Source: Thiofilum sp. (lineage in GTDB: Bacteria > Pseudomonadota > Gammaproteobacteria > Thiotrichales > Thiotrichaceae). Taken from it: a stretch of 64,000 nt of DNA. Each line of letters begins with the position of its first letter. Position 1 is the stretch's first letter. A program made the translations under genes and the position numbers. A model generated the notes under the pieces. The model saw nothing but the letters and a program-made list of their open reading frames with translations. It was not told the origin of the DNA and did not search any database. The stretch is taken from NCBI RefSeq assembly GCF_016711335.1, contig NZ_JADJTF010000001.1:496001-560000 (forward strand). The letters are read 5' to 3'. Positions 25,747 through 34,671 of this stretch are shown one piece after another.

Positions 25747-27044
25747 TCAAATGCTCCTACTAAAGCTTCTACTACCTTTAAGCTCGACTCAAATTCAGTA
25801 CCAATCATATCAATATTAAATACAAAGCCTTGCAACTTTTCACCCACCATCACGCCATTCACTACCACATCACTTAACCCCTCATACTCTCGATAGCTGC
25901 GTCGACAAATACTGAGTTTAAAGGGTTTTTTAGCTATCTGCATAAAATGGGTAAAACATTTAAAGGTGCTTACATCTTTAGTGGTAAGTTTATCATTGAG
26001 TGCCGCTACGCCATTCTTGCTTTCATATAAACGATAAAAATGAGTCGGCCATAAGTCTCCACCATCAAACCAATCATATTGATATTGGAACTGCCCTACT
26101 TCAATGCCCTCTTTTAGAAAAACACTGCGCTCATTAGAGCATTGCGTAAAATAATTAATTAATAAACTATCATTAGCTTCTGCTTCACTCGCATCCCAAC
26201 AGCGTACCGTTGAACTAATCTCAGTAGGTACTTTAAAACGTCCTATAGGCGTATAACTCCATTGCTGCTCTTCTTTATTTTTAATAATCTCCTGCATATA
26301 AGCACGCATACTGTCACTTAATTGACGACTAATATAAGGCTTTATTTCCGATACAGGCGCATAACTACGTAATTTTAACCGATCTAAAATCACCCCCAAA
26401 TGCCGTGCCGCCACCAAAAAACTGATTTCATTACCTGAAGTAGCGACATTAACCCCGACCACACTCCCTTGCTCATCTAAAGCAGGTCCCCCACTCATAC
26501 CCGCATTTAAACTGCCCGAAAATAGAATATTATGATCAGCACTATACTCTAGTACTCCATTATTAGTACCCTCTACAATCGATAAGCCTAGATCTAATGG
26601 ATTACCTACTGAATATAAATTAGCGCCTTTACGCGGTACGGTTCCCAATATTAATGGTTTACCTAATGGCTGGCTGGCTTTTAATACGGCTAAATCATGC
26701 ACCACATCCAGATCTAATAAAATCAAATCACCTGTTCTACCCGACTTAGACGAGTAATCGAGGGTATAACCATTCATATCATTCACATAGCTACTAATTA
26801 CATGATAGTTGGTAGCAATAATATCTTCGCGCCCTACTACAAAGCCTGAGCCAATGGTAATTTTCTTACCCGTTTGTTTGTTAATAACTCTAATTTGATA
26901 AACGGAGCTTTCTACCTCGGCATATAAATTAGTCGTCAGATTAGCCCCATAACTAGCATTTGCCATCACTAGACTAATGGAGAGAAAAACTAGCAATGGA
27001 TAGAGTAGCATCCAGCGTAATAATGCTTGCATGATTGTGGCCAC
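25734..27044 (-). CDS. Trypsin-like serine protease, exported (DegP-like S1 domain)
   Basis: 436 residues. A signal/anchor (LLRWMLLYPLLVFLSISLVM) opens the protein. The catalytic triad is visible: His in DIIATNYHVISS, Asp in VVHDLAVLKAS, Ser in NAGMSGGPALD. No PDZ domain is evident; the C-terminal 200 residues are a separate unrecognised region with six or so cysteines (TVRCWDASEAE, FTQCSNERS, FKCFTHF, LSICRRS), suggesting disulfides in the periplasm. It is co-translated with the FHA gene. Confidence 0.85.
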   Translation of the reverse strand: MATIMQALLRWMLLYPLLVFLSISLVMANASYGANLTTNLYAEVESSVYQIRVINKQTGKKITIGSGFVVGREDIIATNYHVISSYVNDMNGYTLDYSSKSGRTGDLILLDLDVVHDLAVLKASQPLGKPLILGTVPRKGANLYSVGNPLDLGLSIVEGTNNGVLEYSADHNILFSGSLNAGMSGGPALDEQGSVVGVNVATSGNEISFLVAARHLGVILDRLKLRSYAPVSEIKPYISRQLSDSMRAYMQEIIKNKEEQQWSYTPIGRFKVPTEISSTVRCWDASEAEANDSLLINYFTQCSNERSVFLKEGIEVGQFQYQYDWFDGGDLWPTHFYRLYESKNGVAALNDKLTTKDVSTFKCFTHFMQIAKKPFKLSICRRSYREYEGLSDVVVNGVMVGEKLQGFVFNIDMIGTEFESSLKVVEALVGAFEWKN

Positions 27045-27088
27045 AATTAAAATAATTAAACTATTTAAATAATCATTTACTATTCACT

Positions 27089-27116
27089 AACACCTCTTTG
27101 ATTTTTAAGAGGTGTT
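27089..27116. terminator. Hairpin downstream of hemL
   Basis: AACACCTCTT (27089-27098) pairs with AAGAGGTGTT (27107-27116), 10 bp with an 8-base loop. It lies just beyond the hemL stop codon. The T-rich run follows on the plus side, so the fit for a minus-strand terminator is good in stem but weak in tail. Confidence 0.6.
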
Positions 27117-27126
27117 GATTTTTTAT

Positions 27127-28407
27127 TTACAGCGCTGCAAAAGCCTGAGCAGCAACTTGAATGGTTTGTTGAATATCGGCATCGGTATGAGCAGTCGAAA
27201 CAAATCCAGCTTCATAGGCAGAAGGTGCTAAATAGACACCATTATCCAACATTAAATGGAAAAACTGATTAAAACGCGTTGTATTGCATTGGGTCGCTTG
27301 GGCATAGGTATCAATACGTGGTTGCTCAGTAAAATAAATCCCAAACATGCCCCCCACATTTACGACCGTAAAGGGAATACCCTCTTTATCCGCCTCGGCT
27401 TTTAATCCTGTTACTAATGAAGAGCAAACCTCATTAACACGCTCATAAAATCCAGCACGCGAAATAATCTTCATCATGGTAAGCCCAGCACTCATCGCAA
27501 TTGGATTACCTGATAAAGTACCCGCTTGATACACAGCGCCTAGGGGTGACAAGCACGACATAATATCTTTACGTCCGCCAAAAGCCCCCACAGGCATACC
27601 ACCACCGATGATTTTACCCAGTGTGGTCAAATCAGGCTTAACACCATAATAGGCTTGTGCTCCACCCAACGCGACTCGAAACCCAGTCATCACTTCATCA
27701 AAAATCAGTACTGCACCGGATTGATCGCACACGTCACGCAAGGTCTCTAAAAACCCTGCCACAGGTGGAATACAGTTCATATTGCCTGCCACAGGCTCAA
27801 CAATGACGCAGGCAATTTCATGACCGCGTGCGGCAAACACTTCGCGTACTTGTTCGCTATTATTAAAATCCAACGTGAGAGTAAATTGAGCTAATTCTGG
27901 CGGTACTCCGGGAGAGCTTGGTTGACCAAAAGTCAAAGCGCCAGAACCTGCTTTCACGAGTAAGGAATCACTATGACCGTGATAGCAGCCTTCAAATTTG
28001 ACAATAACTTTGCGTCCGGTAAATCCCCGCGCCAAACGAATCGCTGACATCGTGGCTTCAGTACCCGAACTTACCATTCTGACCATTTCTATCGAAGGGA
28101 TAAGCTGACAAATCGTTTCTGCCATCTCACCTTCCAGCGCGGTCGGAGCACCGTAGCTTAAGCCTTTTAAGGAAGCTTCACGCACCGCTTCAATCACTTC
28201 AGGATGAGCGTGTCCGGCAATCATAGGCCCCCATGAGCCAATATAATCAATATAACGCTTGCCATCGACATCAAATAAATAAGCACCTTCAGCACGCTCA
28301 ATAAAGCGTGGTGTGCCCCCTACACTACGAAAAGCGCGTACTGGAGAATTAACTCCACCCGGAATAAATTGCTGTGCTTGTTGAAATAAAGATTCGGAAC
28401 GGGTCAT
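27127..28407 (-). CDS. hemL: Glutamate-1-semialdehyde 2,1-aminomutase
   Basis: 426 residues, the family length. A pyridoxal-phosphate enzyme that turns glutamate-1-semialdehyde into 5-aminolevulinate for haem synthesis. The PLP lysine lies in TTLGKIIGGGMPVG, and FDEVMTGFRVA and SSGTEATMSAIRLARG are further signatures. The ATG at 28407 is chosen over a GTG three codons upstream because the GAGG ribosome binding site overlaps that GTG. Confidence 0.97.
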   Translation of the reverse strand: MTRSESLFQQAQQFIPGGVNSPVRAFRSVGGTPRFIERAEGAYLFDVDGKRYIDYIGSWGPMIAGHAHPEVIEAVREASLKGLSYGAPTALEGEMAETICQLIPSIEMVRMVSSGTEATMSAIRLARGFTGRKVIVKFEGCYHGHSDSLLVKAGSGALTFGQPSSPGVPPELAQFTLTLDFNNSEQVREVFAARGHEIACVIVEPVAGNMNCIPPVAGFLETLRDVCDQSGAVLIFDEVMTGFRVALGGAQAYYGVKPDLTTLGKIIGGGMPVGAFGGRKDIMSCLSPLGAVYQAGTLSGNPIAMSAGLTMMKIISRAGFYERVNEVCSSLVTGLKAEADKEGIPFTVVNVGGMFGIYFTEQPRIDTYAQATQCNTTRFNQFFHLMLDNGVYLAPSAYEAGFVSTAHTDADIQQTIQVAAQAFAAL

Positions 28408-28505
28408 GTGCCCCACCTCTATAGATCAGAAATTCGGAAAATGAAGTGCATAGTAGCACTAATAAGCCCTAGTTAACTGCCTATCCCAAAGGCTTAAGCC
28501 ATGCG

Positions 28506-29303
28506 CTATATCTTTTTACCTTGAGGTAGCCAATATAAACGATTAGGTACACGTACACCTTGCCCTATCGCTCGCCCTGCTTCTAAAGCGCCCCATGTAT
28601 AACTTTGTGCAATCATCAAGGCTTTCATTAAATCCATACGCTTAGCCAATAACGCTGCACAAGCGGCCGTTAAAGTACAACCTGATCCACTATAATGATG
28701 CGGCAAACGTTCCCAAGACCACACTTTAGTCAGTTGACCATCTTGATAAAGCGCGTTTTCTATCTGTGCGGTGGGTTCATTCGTGCCTGTCACTAAAATC
28801 GCTTTGCAACCCTCATTAAATAACGCTTGGGCTTGCTCTTGCGCATTGGCGTCGGGTAACTGTGCTAAACGGGCTAGCTCATGATTATTAAGGGTTAATA
28901 GGGTAATTAAAGGTAATAAATCGGCGCGAATCGCCTGTTCCACTTCGCGATTACCTTGATGACCAATACCCACACTTAATGACGGATCGAGTACAATTGG
29001 GATATTCTGTGGCGCTTCGCGAATTAAAGTGCGTACTGCTTTGACAGCTTCAACCGTATGCAGTAAGCCTACTTTAATCGCAGAAATATTCATATCAGGC
29101 AGAAGGGCTTCTGCTTGTTGCAAAATGAGATAATCCGGTAAAGGCTCTACGCGATAGACATCATGAGTATCTTGCACTGTAATACAGGTAATCACTGACA
29201 CCGCATGACAACCTTGACTGCCAATCGCTTCAATATCGGCCGACACCCCCGCGCCTCCGACAGGATCATGTCCAGAGATTGTCATTACGATAGGGGTAGT
29301 CAT
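28506..29303 (-). CDS. thiD: Hydroxymethylpyrimidine/phosphomethylpyrimidine kinase
   Basis: 265 residues. It phosphorylates HMP and HMP-phosphate in thiamine synthesis. Ribokinase-family motifs: ISGHDPVGGAGVSADIEA at the start and the anion-hole HYSGSGCTLTAACAA near residue 207. The start at 29303 follows AGAGGA by seven bases. In related bacteria a thiE gene often lies between thiD and hemL; here it is absent. Confidence 0.93.
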   Translation of the reverse strand: MTTPIVMTISGHDPVGGAGVSADIEAIGSQGCHAVSVITCITVQDTHDVYRVEPLPDYLILQQAEALLPDMNISAIKVGLLHTVEAVKAVRTLIREAPQNIPIVLDPSLSVGIGHQGNREVEQAIRADLLPLITLLTLNNHELARLAQLPDANAQEQAQALFNEGCKAILVTGTNEPTAQIENALYQDGQLTKVWSWERLPHHYSGSGCTLTAACAALLAKRMDLMKALMIAQSYTWGALEAGRAIGQGVRVPNRLYWLPQGKKI

Positions 29304-29384
29304 CGTTTCGTCCTCTTGAGCCAAATTTGCCTTCTAACCAGTAGCACAATATTATGCTGCATCGCACAATGAGACGCAATTAAA

Positions 29385-30575
29385 ATGCCGCGCACCCTTA
29401 GTTTAAAAGAGTTTATTGTTCTTGTCGCCGTATTAACTTGCTTGCCAGCCCTTGCTATTGACGCCATGCTGCCTGCTTTTAAGCAAATCGGTCTTGATTT
29501 ACAAGTGCCACACGAAAATGATGTTCAGCTCATCATTCCCGTATTATTTCTAGGGCTTAGCATCGGACAACTGATCTTTGGGCCGCTATCAGACAGTTGG
29601 GGACGTAAACCTTTTATTTATTTAGGTCTGGTTATTTTTATGTTAGGGAGTGCCATTTCACTCTTTGCCCAAGATTTTAATCATATGCTGATCGGGCGCT
29701 TTTTACAGGGCTTGGGTGCGGCGGCACCGCGCATTATTAGTATTGCGGTGGTACGCGACCTCTACTCTGGGCGCGAAATGGCACAAATTATGTCCTTTAC
29801 TATGATGGTTTTTATTTTAGTGCCTGCTATCGCGCCGTTAATGGGGCAAGGGGTACTATTAGTGGCGAGTTGGCATGCCATTTTTGGTTCCTTTTTAGTA
29901 ATTGCTGTCATTATCACTGTATGGTTTGGCATGCGTTTAGACGAAACCTTAAAGCCAGACAAGCGCCGTGAATTTTCGCTGTCTAGTTTATGGCAAGCCA
30001 CTAAAGAAGTGCTCAGTAATAAAGTGGCTATGGGTTATACCTTAAGTAGTGGACTGATTTTTGGTGCATTTATGGGGTACTTGAATTCATCCCCACAAAT
30101 CCTTCAACAACAATATGGTTTAGGGGAACAATTTCCCTTCTATTTTGGTGCTCTAGCGCTTTCCTTAGGTGCAGCTTCTTTTTTAAATGCTAAATTAGTA
30201 ATGAAATATGGTATGAAACTACTCTCGACGATAGCTATTCGTATTTTTACTCTTTTAGCGCTCTTATTTTTAGTCATTGCCTATTTACAGCAGGGTCAAC
30301 CCCCTTTATGGCAGTTAATGACTTATTTATTACTGAGCTTCTTTACGGTAGGTCTCTTATTTGGGAATTTAAATGCTCTAGCAATGGAACCTTTAGGACA
30401 TATTGCCGGAATCGGCGCTTCAATTGTCGGTTCAGCCTCGTCATTATTTGCTATTCCTTTGGGAACCCTAATCGGGCAAAGTTATAATGGTACGATTATC
30501 CCTATGACGATTGGCTTTGGCTTATTGGGCTTATTAACAGCACTAACTTTAAGATGGACTAGGGCGCAATCCTAG
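29385..30575 (+). CDS. MFS drug exporter, Bcr/CflA type
   Basis: 396 residues with twelve hydrophobic segments. N-terminal signature LPALAIDAMLPAF and the loop motif FGPLSDSWGRKPFIYLG between helices 2 and 3 identify the Bcr/CflA family of proton-driven multidrug exporters in the inner membrane. The Arg/Pro-containing helix LQGLGAAAPRIISIAVVRD is also typical. The substrate is unknown. Divergent from thiD. Confidence 0.92.
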   Translation: MPRTLSLKEFIVLVAVLTCLPALAIDAMLPAFKQIGLDLQVPHENDVQLIIPVLFLGLSIGQLIFGPLSDSWGRKPFIYLGLVIFMLGSAISLFAQDFNHMLIGRFLQGLGAAAPRIISIAVVRDLYSGREMAQIMSFTMMVFILVPAIAPLMGQGVLLVASWHAIFGSFLVIAVIITVWFGMRLDETLKPDKRREFSLSSLWQATKEVLSNKVAMGYTLSSGLIFGAFMGYLNSSPQILQQQYGLGEQFPFYFGALALSLGAASFLNAKLVMKYGMKLLSTIAIRIFTLLALLFLVIAYLQQGQPPLWQLMTYLLLSFFTVGLLFGNLNALAMEPLGHIAGIGASIVGSASSLFAIPLGTLIGQSYNGTIIPMTIGFGLLGLLTALTLRWTRAQS

Positions 30576-30845
30576 TCTTTTAGAAGGATTGAATGTCCTC
30601 CCTCCCTTAGCTCCCTCACTGTGTCCACCCCTAATACTTTGCCCTAAGGCTTACCTTTTGTGGTGAGCCTATCATGCCGTCGTATCTGCACCACTGCTAG
30701 TAAAAATAAGACCTTACTCTTAAAACCCTCCTCTACTGATAGCTCTACAAGCAAGTATTTAAACCTTAAAAAAGCGCTACACCTATCACACTCTACTTTT
30801 AGTGGTTGAGTGCTGATATTACTCATGATTAGAACAAATATTCCA
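30576..30845. other. Intergenic region ahead of the inositol importer
   Basis: AGGCTTACC (30647-30655) can pair with GGTGAGCCT (30662-30670) as a likely terminator of the MFS gene. The remainder holds no believable gene; an 87-codon minus-strand ORF across it has no homology that I recognise and no ribosome binding site of note. The end of the interval carries the regulatory motif described next. Confidence 0.5.
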
Positions 30846-30878
30846 TTGACATATATTGATGGAAAATTTATTCTAAAA
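30833..30878 (+). promoter_or_regulatory. Promoter and candidate RpiR operator of the importer operon
   Basis: TTGACA (30846-30851), 17 bases, TATTCT (30869-30874) is a near-consensus sigma-70 promoter about 70 bases ahead of the binding-protein gene. TTCCAT (30841-30846) and ATGGAA (30859-30864) form an inverted repeat across the -35. AACAAATATTCCA (30833-30845) recurs identically at 35629-35641, and the inverse of GGAAAATTTATTCTAAAA (30861-30878) resembles 35593-35610. Shared motifs flanking a promoter suggest the operator of the nearby RpiR regulator. Confidence 0.65.
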
Positions 30879-30944
30879 ACAGATGTGCTAAACCGCCCAA
30901 CTAACACATCTCTTGAACAGTATTTACGCTAATCGGAGGAGTCT

Positions 30945-31871
30945 ATGAAAAAGCTATTTGCATCTATTGCCCTATCCTTGGCTTTAACCAGTTCAGTCAT
31001 GGCAGCCGATGACATCAATATCATTGTGGTTTCACACGGTCAGGCTAATGATCCCTTTTGGACGGTAGTAAAGAATGGAGTGGAGGCAGCAGGTAAAGAT
31101 ATGGGGGTCAAAGTCGACTACCGCGCTCCCGAAACCTTTAATATGGTTGAAATGTCTGCTTTGATTGATGCTGCTGTCAACCAAGAACCCAAAGGCTTAA
31201 TTGTTTCCATTCCAGACGCTCAAGCATTAGGTGGCTCCATTGAGAAAGCCGCTAAAGCGGGTATTCCCGTTATTTCTATGAACTCAGGTGTCGAAGCCTC
31301 CGCAAAGCTAGGAGCATTACTCCATGTAGGTCAGGAAGAACTAGCGGCTGGTAAAAAAGCAGGTGAGAAACTGAAAGAGATGGGTGGTAAAAAAGGCCTA
31401 TGTGTTAACCAAGAAGTGGGTAATGTGGCACTCGACCAACGCTGCGAAGGTTTCAAACAAGGTTTTGGCGCAGTGGAAGTACTACCCACTAGCAATGACC
31501 CCGCCGATGTCAAAGCCAAAGTACGCGCTACCTTAGAAAAAGACGCTGACATTGATACTATTTTAGCCTTAGGTGCTAGCACAGCGGGAGAACCTACTCT
31601 AGCAGCGATAGAAGAGGTGGGTAAAACAGGCAAAATTAATGTCGGGACTTTCGATATGTCTGCCAACTTCTTAAAAGCAGTCGCTGAGGGCAAAGCCGCC
31701 TTTTGTATTGACCAGCAACAATATCTGCAAGGCTATTTACCTGTGGTGTTTTTAGCTAACTATGCCCGTTATGGTTTAATGCCCGGAGGTAATGTCCCCT
31801 CAGGTCCAAACCTCATTACTAAAGATAAAGCAGCCCAAGTAGTGGAACTCTCTGCTAAAGGTATTCGCTAA
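30945..31871 (+). CDS. Sugar (likely inositol) ABC transporter, substrate-binding protein
   Basis: 308 residues. Signal peptide with cleavage near SSVMAAD (residue 21), then a type-I periplasmic binding fold of the ribose/galactose/inositol class (IIVVSHGQANDPFWTVVKNG; NQEPKGLIVSIPDAQALGG). A strong GGAGGA precedes the ATG. It begins a four-gene operon and lies across from the inositol operon, so myo-inositol or a related polyol is the likely ligand; this is from context. Confidence 0.88.
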   Translation: MKKLFASIALSLALTSSVMAADDINIIVVSHGQANDPFWTVVKNGVEAAGKDMGVKVDYRAPETFNMVEMSALIDAAVNQEPKGLIVSIPDAQALGGSIEKAAKAGIPVISMNSGVEASAKLGALLHVGQEELAAGKKAGEKLKEMGGKKGLCVNQEVGNVALDQRCEGFKQGFGAVEVLPTSNDPADVKAKVRATLEKDADIDTILALGASTAGEPTLAAIEEVGKTGKINVGTFDMSANFLKAVAEGKAAFCIDQQQYLQGYLPVVFLANYARYGLMPGGNVPSGPNLITKDKAAQVVELSAKGIR

Positions 31872-31942
31872 ATCAAGCGTTGTTCTAACAACATTGCCCT
31901 GTTCATACCTAGCGTGAGCGGGGTTTAGTGAGGTTATGTACC

Positions 31943-33061
31943 ATGAGTACATCAAAGACTCCTTCTACAGCTACCTCGGCTGCGGATGAACGTATCGCCA
32001 AAGTTAGCCTTGTTAAATCCTTGCTCCAACGCCCTGAAGTGGGGGCCATTGTTGGCTTAATCGCGATTATTCTATTTTTCGTTGTTTATGCCGATGCGCG
32101 TATGTTTTCCCTAGCGGGCATCATGAACTTTATGCAACCCGCAGCACAGCTCGGTATTTTAGCGATTGCAGCAGCATTATTGATGGTGGGTGGTGAGTTT
32201 GACCTGTCGATTGGCTCAATGATTGCGTTTGCGGGGATTGCACTAGGCATTCCGCTCGTATTGTGGGGCTGGCCTTTAGGACTCAGTATCTTATTTGCCT
32301 TTGCGGTAGCGGTCGTTTTTGGTGCGCTGAATGGCTTTATTGTATTACGTTCGGGTTTGCCGTCTTTCATTGTCACCCTAGCCTTTTTGTTTATTCTACG
32401 GGGCTTAACGCTAGTCGGTTTAAAAGCCGCCACCGGTACAACCCAATTACGCGGTATTCAAGAAGCTGCGAGCGATAGCTGGTTAATGGAGTTATTTGCT
32501 GGTAATGCCTTTGAGGGGGTATTTAGTTGGCTGGCGAGTATGGGTTGGATTGATACATTTCAAAATGGCACACCTAAAGTTCAAGGGATTCCGGTTGAAA
32601 TTATTTGGTTTATTGTTTTAGGTATCGCTGCTTCTTGGTTACTCACTAAAACCCGTTTTGGTAATTGGATTTTTGCAGCCGGAGGTGATCCTAATGCCGC
32701 TCGCAATATAGGAGTACCTGTCAATCGCGTCAAAATCATACTCTTTATCCTCACGGCGGCGGCGGCCACCTTAGTCGCTACCATCACTGTTTTACAATTT
32801 GGTACAGCGGATGCGAGTCGCGGCTTATTAAAAGAATTTCATGCCATTATTGCCGCCGTTATTGGGGGTAGCTTATTAACAGGCGGCTATGGCTCGGTCA
32901 TAGGGGCAATGATTGGTGCGGTTATTTTCGGTATGGTGCAAATCGGTATTACCTATACCAATATTAACCAAGATTGGTTCCAAGTGTTTATGGGGGCTAT
33001 TTTGTTAATCGCGGTGCTCCTAAATAACTGGGTACGCCGTAAAGCCATGACTTCACGTTAA
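31943..33061 (+). CDS. Sugar ABC transporter permease
   Basis: 372 residues with about ten hydrophobic segments, of the RbsC/FrcC family (FDLSIGSMIAFAGIALGIPL; GGDPNAARNIGVPVNRVKI; TGGYGSVIGAMIGAVIFGMV). The ATG at 31943 follows GAGG by nine bases; the GTG at 31928 overlaps that ribosome binding site and is not used. A longer than usual periplasmic loop lies around residues 170-210. Confidence 0.9.
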   Translation: MSTSKTPSTATSAADERIAKVSLVKSLLQRPEVGAIVGLIAIILFFVVYADARMFSLAGIMNFMQPAAQLGILAIAAALLMVGGEFDLSIGSMIAFAGIALGIPLVLWGWPLGLSILFAFAVAVVFGALNGFIVLRSGLPSFIVTLAFLFILRGLTLVGLKAATGTTQLRGIQEAASDSWLMELFAGNAFEGVFSWLASMGWIDTFQNGTPKVQGIPVEIIWFIVLGIAASWLLTKTRFGNWIFAAGGDPNAARNIGVPVNRVKIILFILTAAAATLVATITVLQFGTADASRGLLKEFHAIIAAVIGGSLLTGGYGSVIGAMIGAVIFGMVQIGITYTNINQDWFQVFMGAILLIAVLLNNWVRRKAMTSR

Positions 33062-33071
33062 GGAGCCGACC

Positions 33072-33857
33072 ATGAGTCACACACCCGCTCTTATTGAATT
33101 GATCGATATTGAAAAACATTTTGGCGCGGTCATTGCTCTGAATGGCGTTTCTATTGCCGTGTATCCGGGCGAATGCCACTGCTTATTGGGTGACAATGGT
33201 GCAGGTAAATCCACCTTTATTAAAACCATGTCAGGTGTGCACAAACCCACTAAAGGCAAACTTAAAGTGGAGGGGCGTGAAACCGTATTCAATAGTCCCC
33301 GTGATGCGATGGAAGCTGGCATAGCCACGGTTTATCAAGACCTCGCGATGATTCCTTTAATGTCAGTCACCCGTAATTTCTGGATGGGGCGCGAACCTAC
33401 CACTGGTTTTGGTCCGTTTAAAAGTTTTGATTTTCACAAAGCTAATGAAATAACCATGACCGAAATGGCCAAAATGGGCATTAACCTGCGTGAACCTAAT
33501 CAAGCAGTCGGTACATTATCAGGAGGTGAGCGCCAAACCGTCGCTATTGCACGCGCCGTCTACTTTGGGGCAAAAGTACTGATTCTTGACGAACCCACCT
33601 CAGCTTTAGGGGTACGTCAAACATCTAATGTGCTAGCAACCATTGATAAAGTTCGCAAAACAGGTATTGGGGTAGTCTTTATTACCCATAATGTGCGCCA
33701 TGCTTTAGCCGTAGGTGATCGTTTTACGGTATTAAATCGTGGCAAAACCTTAGGTACAGCCCTCAAAGGCGAGATCAAAGCGGATGAATTACAAGATTTA
33801 ATGGCGGGTGGACGGGAATTAGCTGATCTATCAAGCTCCTTGGGGGGCACTATTTAA
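33072..33857 (+). CDS. Sugar ABC transporter ATP-binding protein
   Basis: 261 residues, a single ATPase domain, in contrast to the double-domain RbsA type. Walker A GDNGAGKST near residue 44, signature LSGGERQTVAIARAV, Walker B VLILDEPTSALG, His switch VFITHNVRHAL. Single-domain ATPases are used by FrcA-like transporters, presumably as a homodimer. It starts ten bases after the permease and ends one base before the isomerase. Confidence 0.92.
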   Translation: MSHTPALIELIDIEKHFGAVIALNGVSIAVYPGECHCLLGDNGAGKSTFIKTMSGVHKPTKGKLKVEGRETVFNSPRDAMEAGIATVYQDLAMIPLMSVTRNFWMGREPTTGFGPFKSFDFHKANEITMTEMAKMGINLREPNQAVGTLSGGERQTVAIARAVYFGAKVLILDEPTSALGVRQTSNVLATIDKVRKTGIGVVFITHNVRHALAVGDRFTVLNRGKTLGTALKGEIKADELQDLMAGGRELADLSSSLGGTI

Positions 33858-33858
33858 A

Positions 33859-34638
33859 ATGAGTCAATTTACTCTGGCCGCTTGTGCCGAAATGTTGTGG
33901 CGTGACCAAGCAATAGAGTGGCGTGCTAAACGTCTTACTGAATTAGGTTTTGGGGTCGGGTTATGGAATTGGACTGATCATGACCTTGCTAAGCTAGAAA
34001 AGTCTGGAGCGACTTTCACTATTATGAATGGTTATCTGAGGGGACGCTTATCTGATGACGAAGGCACTACAGAGTTACTCAAAACAGCCTATGAAACGGC
34101 ACAAGTGGGTAAGCGTTTGGGTGTAGCACGATTAAACCTGCATGGCACAGGTTTAGGAGCAGGTGGTTTACCTGTCACTCCTTGTGCAACCATCACAGGG
34201 CATATGTGGCTCAATGCCTATGATACTTTGCGGCGCATAGCAGATATGGGTGAGAAAGAAGGGGTCACTTTTACCTTAGAAAACCTTAATTTACCTGTTG
34301 ATCACCCCGGAGTTTCGTTTGCACGCGCAGAAGATACCTTAGCGCTGGTTTCTTCAGTGAATCATCCTCATCTACGCCTCAACCTTGACCTCTATCATGC
34401 TCAAATTGGTGAAGGGAATTTAATTGAATTATGCCGTAAGTCATTGCCTTGGATCGGTGAGATTCAAGTAGCCGATGTACCGGGGCGTATGCAACCCGGC
34501 ACAGGAGAAATTAATTATCGAGGGATTGCACTAGCACTCAAAGCAATGGGCTACAACGGTGCGGTAGGTATGGAAGCCTTTGCTAGTGGTGATCCTGAAG
34601 TAGCATTGGAACAGTTTCGGGCTGCTTTCACGGTTTAA
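33859..34638 (+). CDS. TIM-barrel isomerase, hydroxypyruvate isomerase-like
   Basis: 259 residues. The xylose-isomerase-like fold is clear, with ENLNLPVDHPG, LNLDLYHAQIGEGNL and VADVPGRMQPGTGEINY, the last two being hallmarks of hydroxypyruvate isomerase-type enzymes. Within an inositol island this class can also act as 2-keto-myo-inositol isomerase (IolI-like). The ATG begins one base after the ATPase stop. The substrate is an inference; Hyi and IolI are the main options. Confidence 0.8.
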   Translation: MSQFTLAACAEMLWRDQAIEWRAKRLTELGFGVGLWNWTDHDLAKLEKSGATFTIMNGYLRGRLSDDEGTTELLKTAYETAQVGKRLGVARLNLHGTGLGAGGLPVTPCATITGHMWLNAYDTLRRIADMGEKEGVTFTLENLNLPVDHPGVSFARAEDTLALVSSVNHPHLRLNLDLYHAQIGEGNLIELCRKSLPWIGEIQVADVPGRMQPGTGEINYRGIALALKAMGYNGAVGMEAFASGDPEVALEQFRAAFTV

Positions 34639-34671
34639 GTGCCCACTGCCAAGCATACCTAGGGGTCGAAG

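Noticed and set aside
30644..30907. 87-codon ORF on the minus strand ahead of the importer
   Set aside because: It covers the terminator and the promoter/operator region, lacks a ribosome binding site and shows no recognisable protein features.
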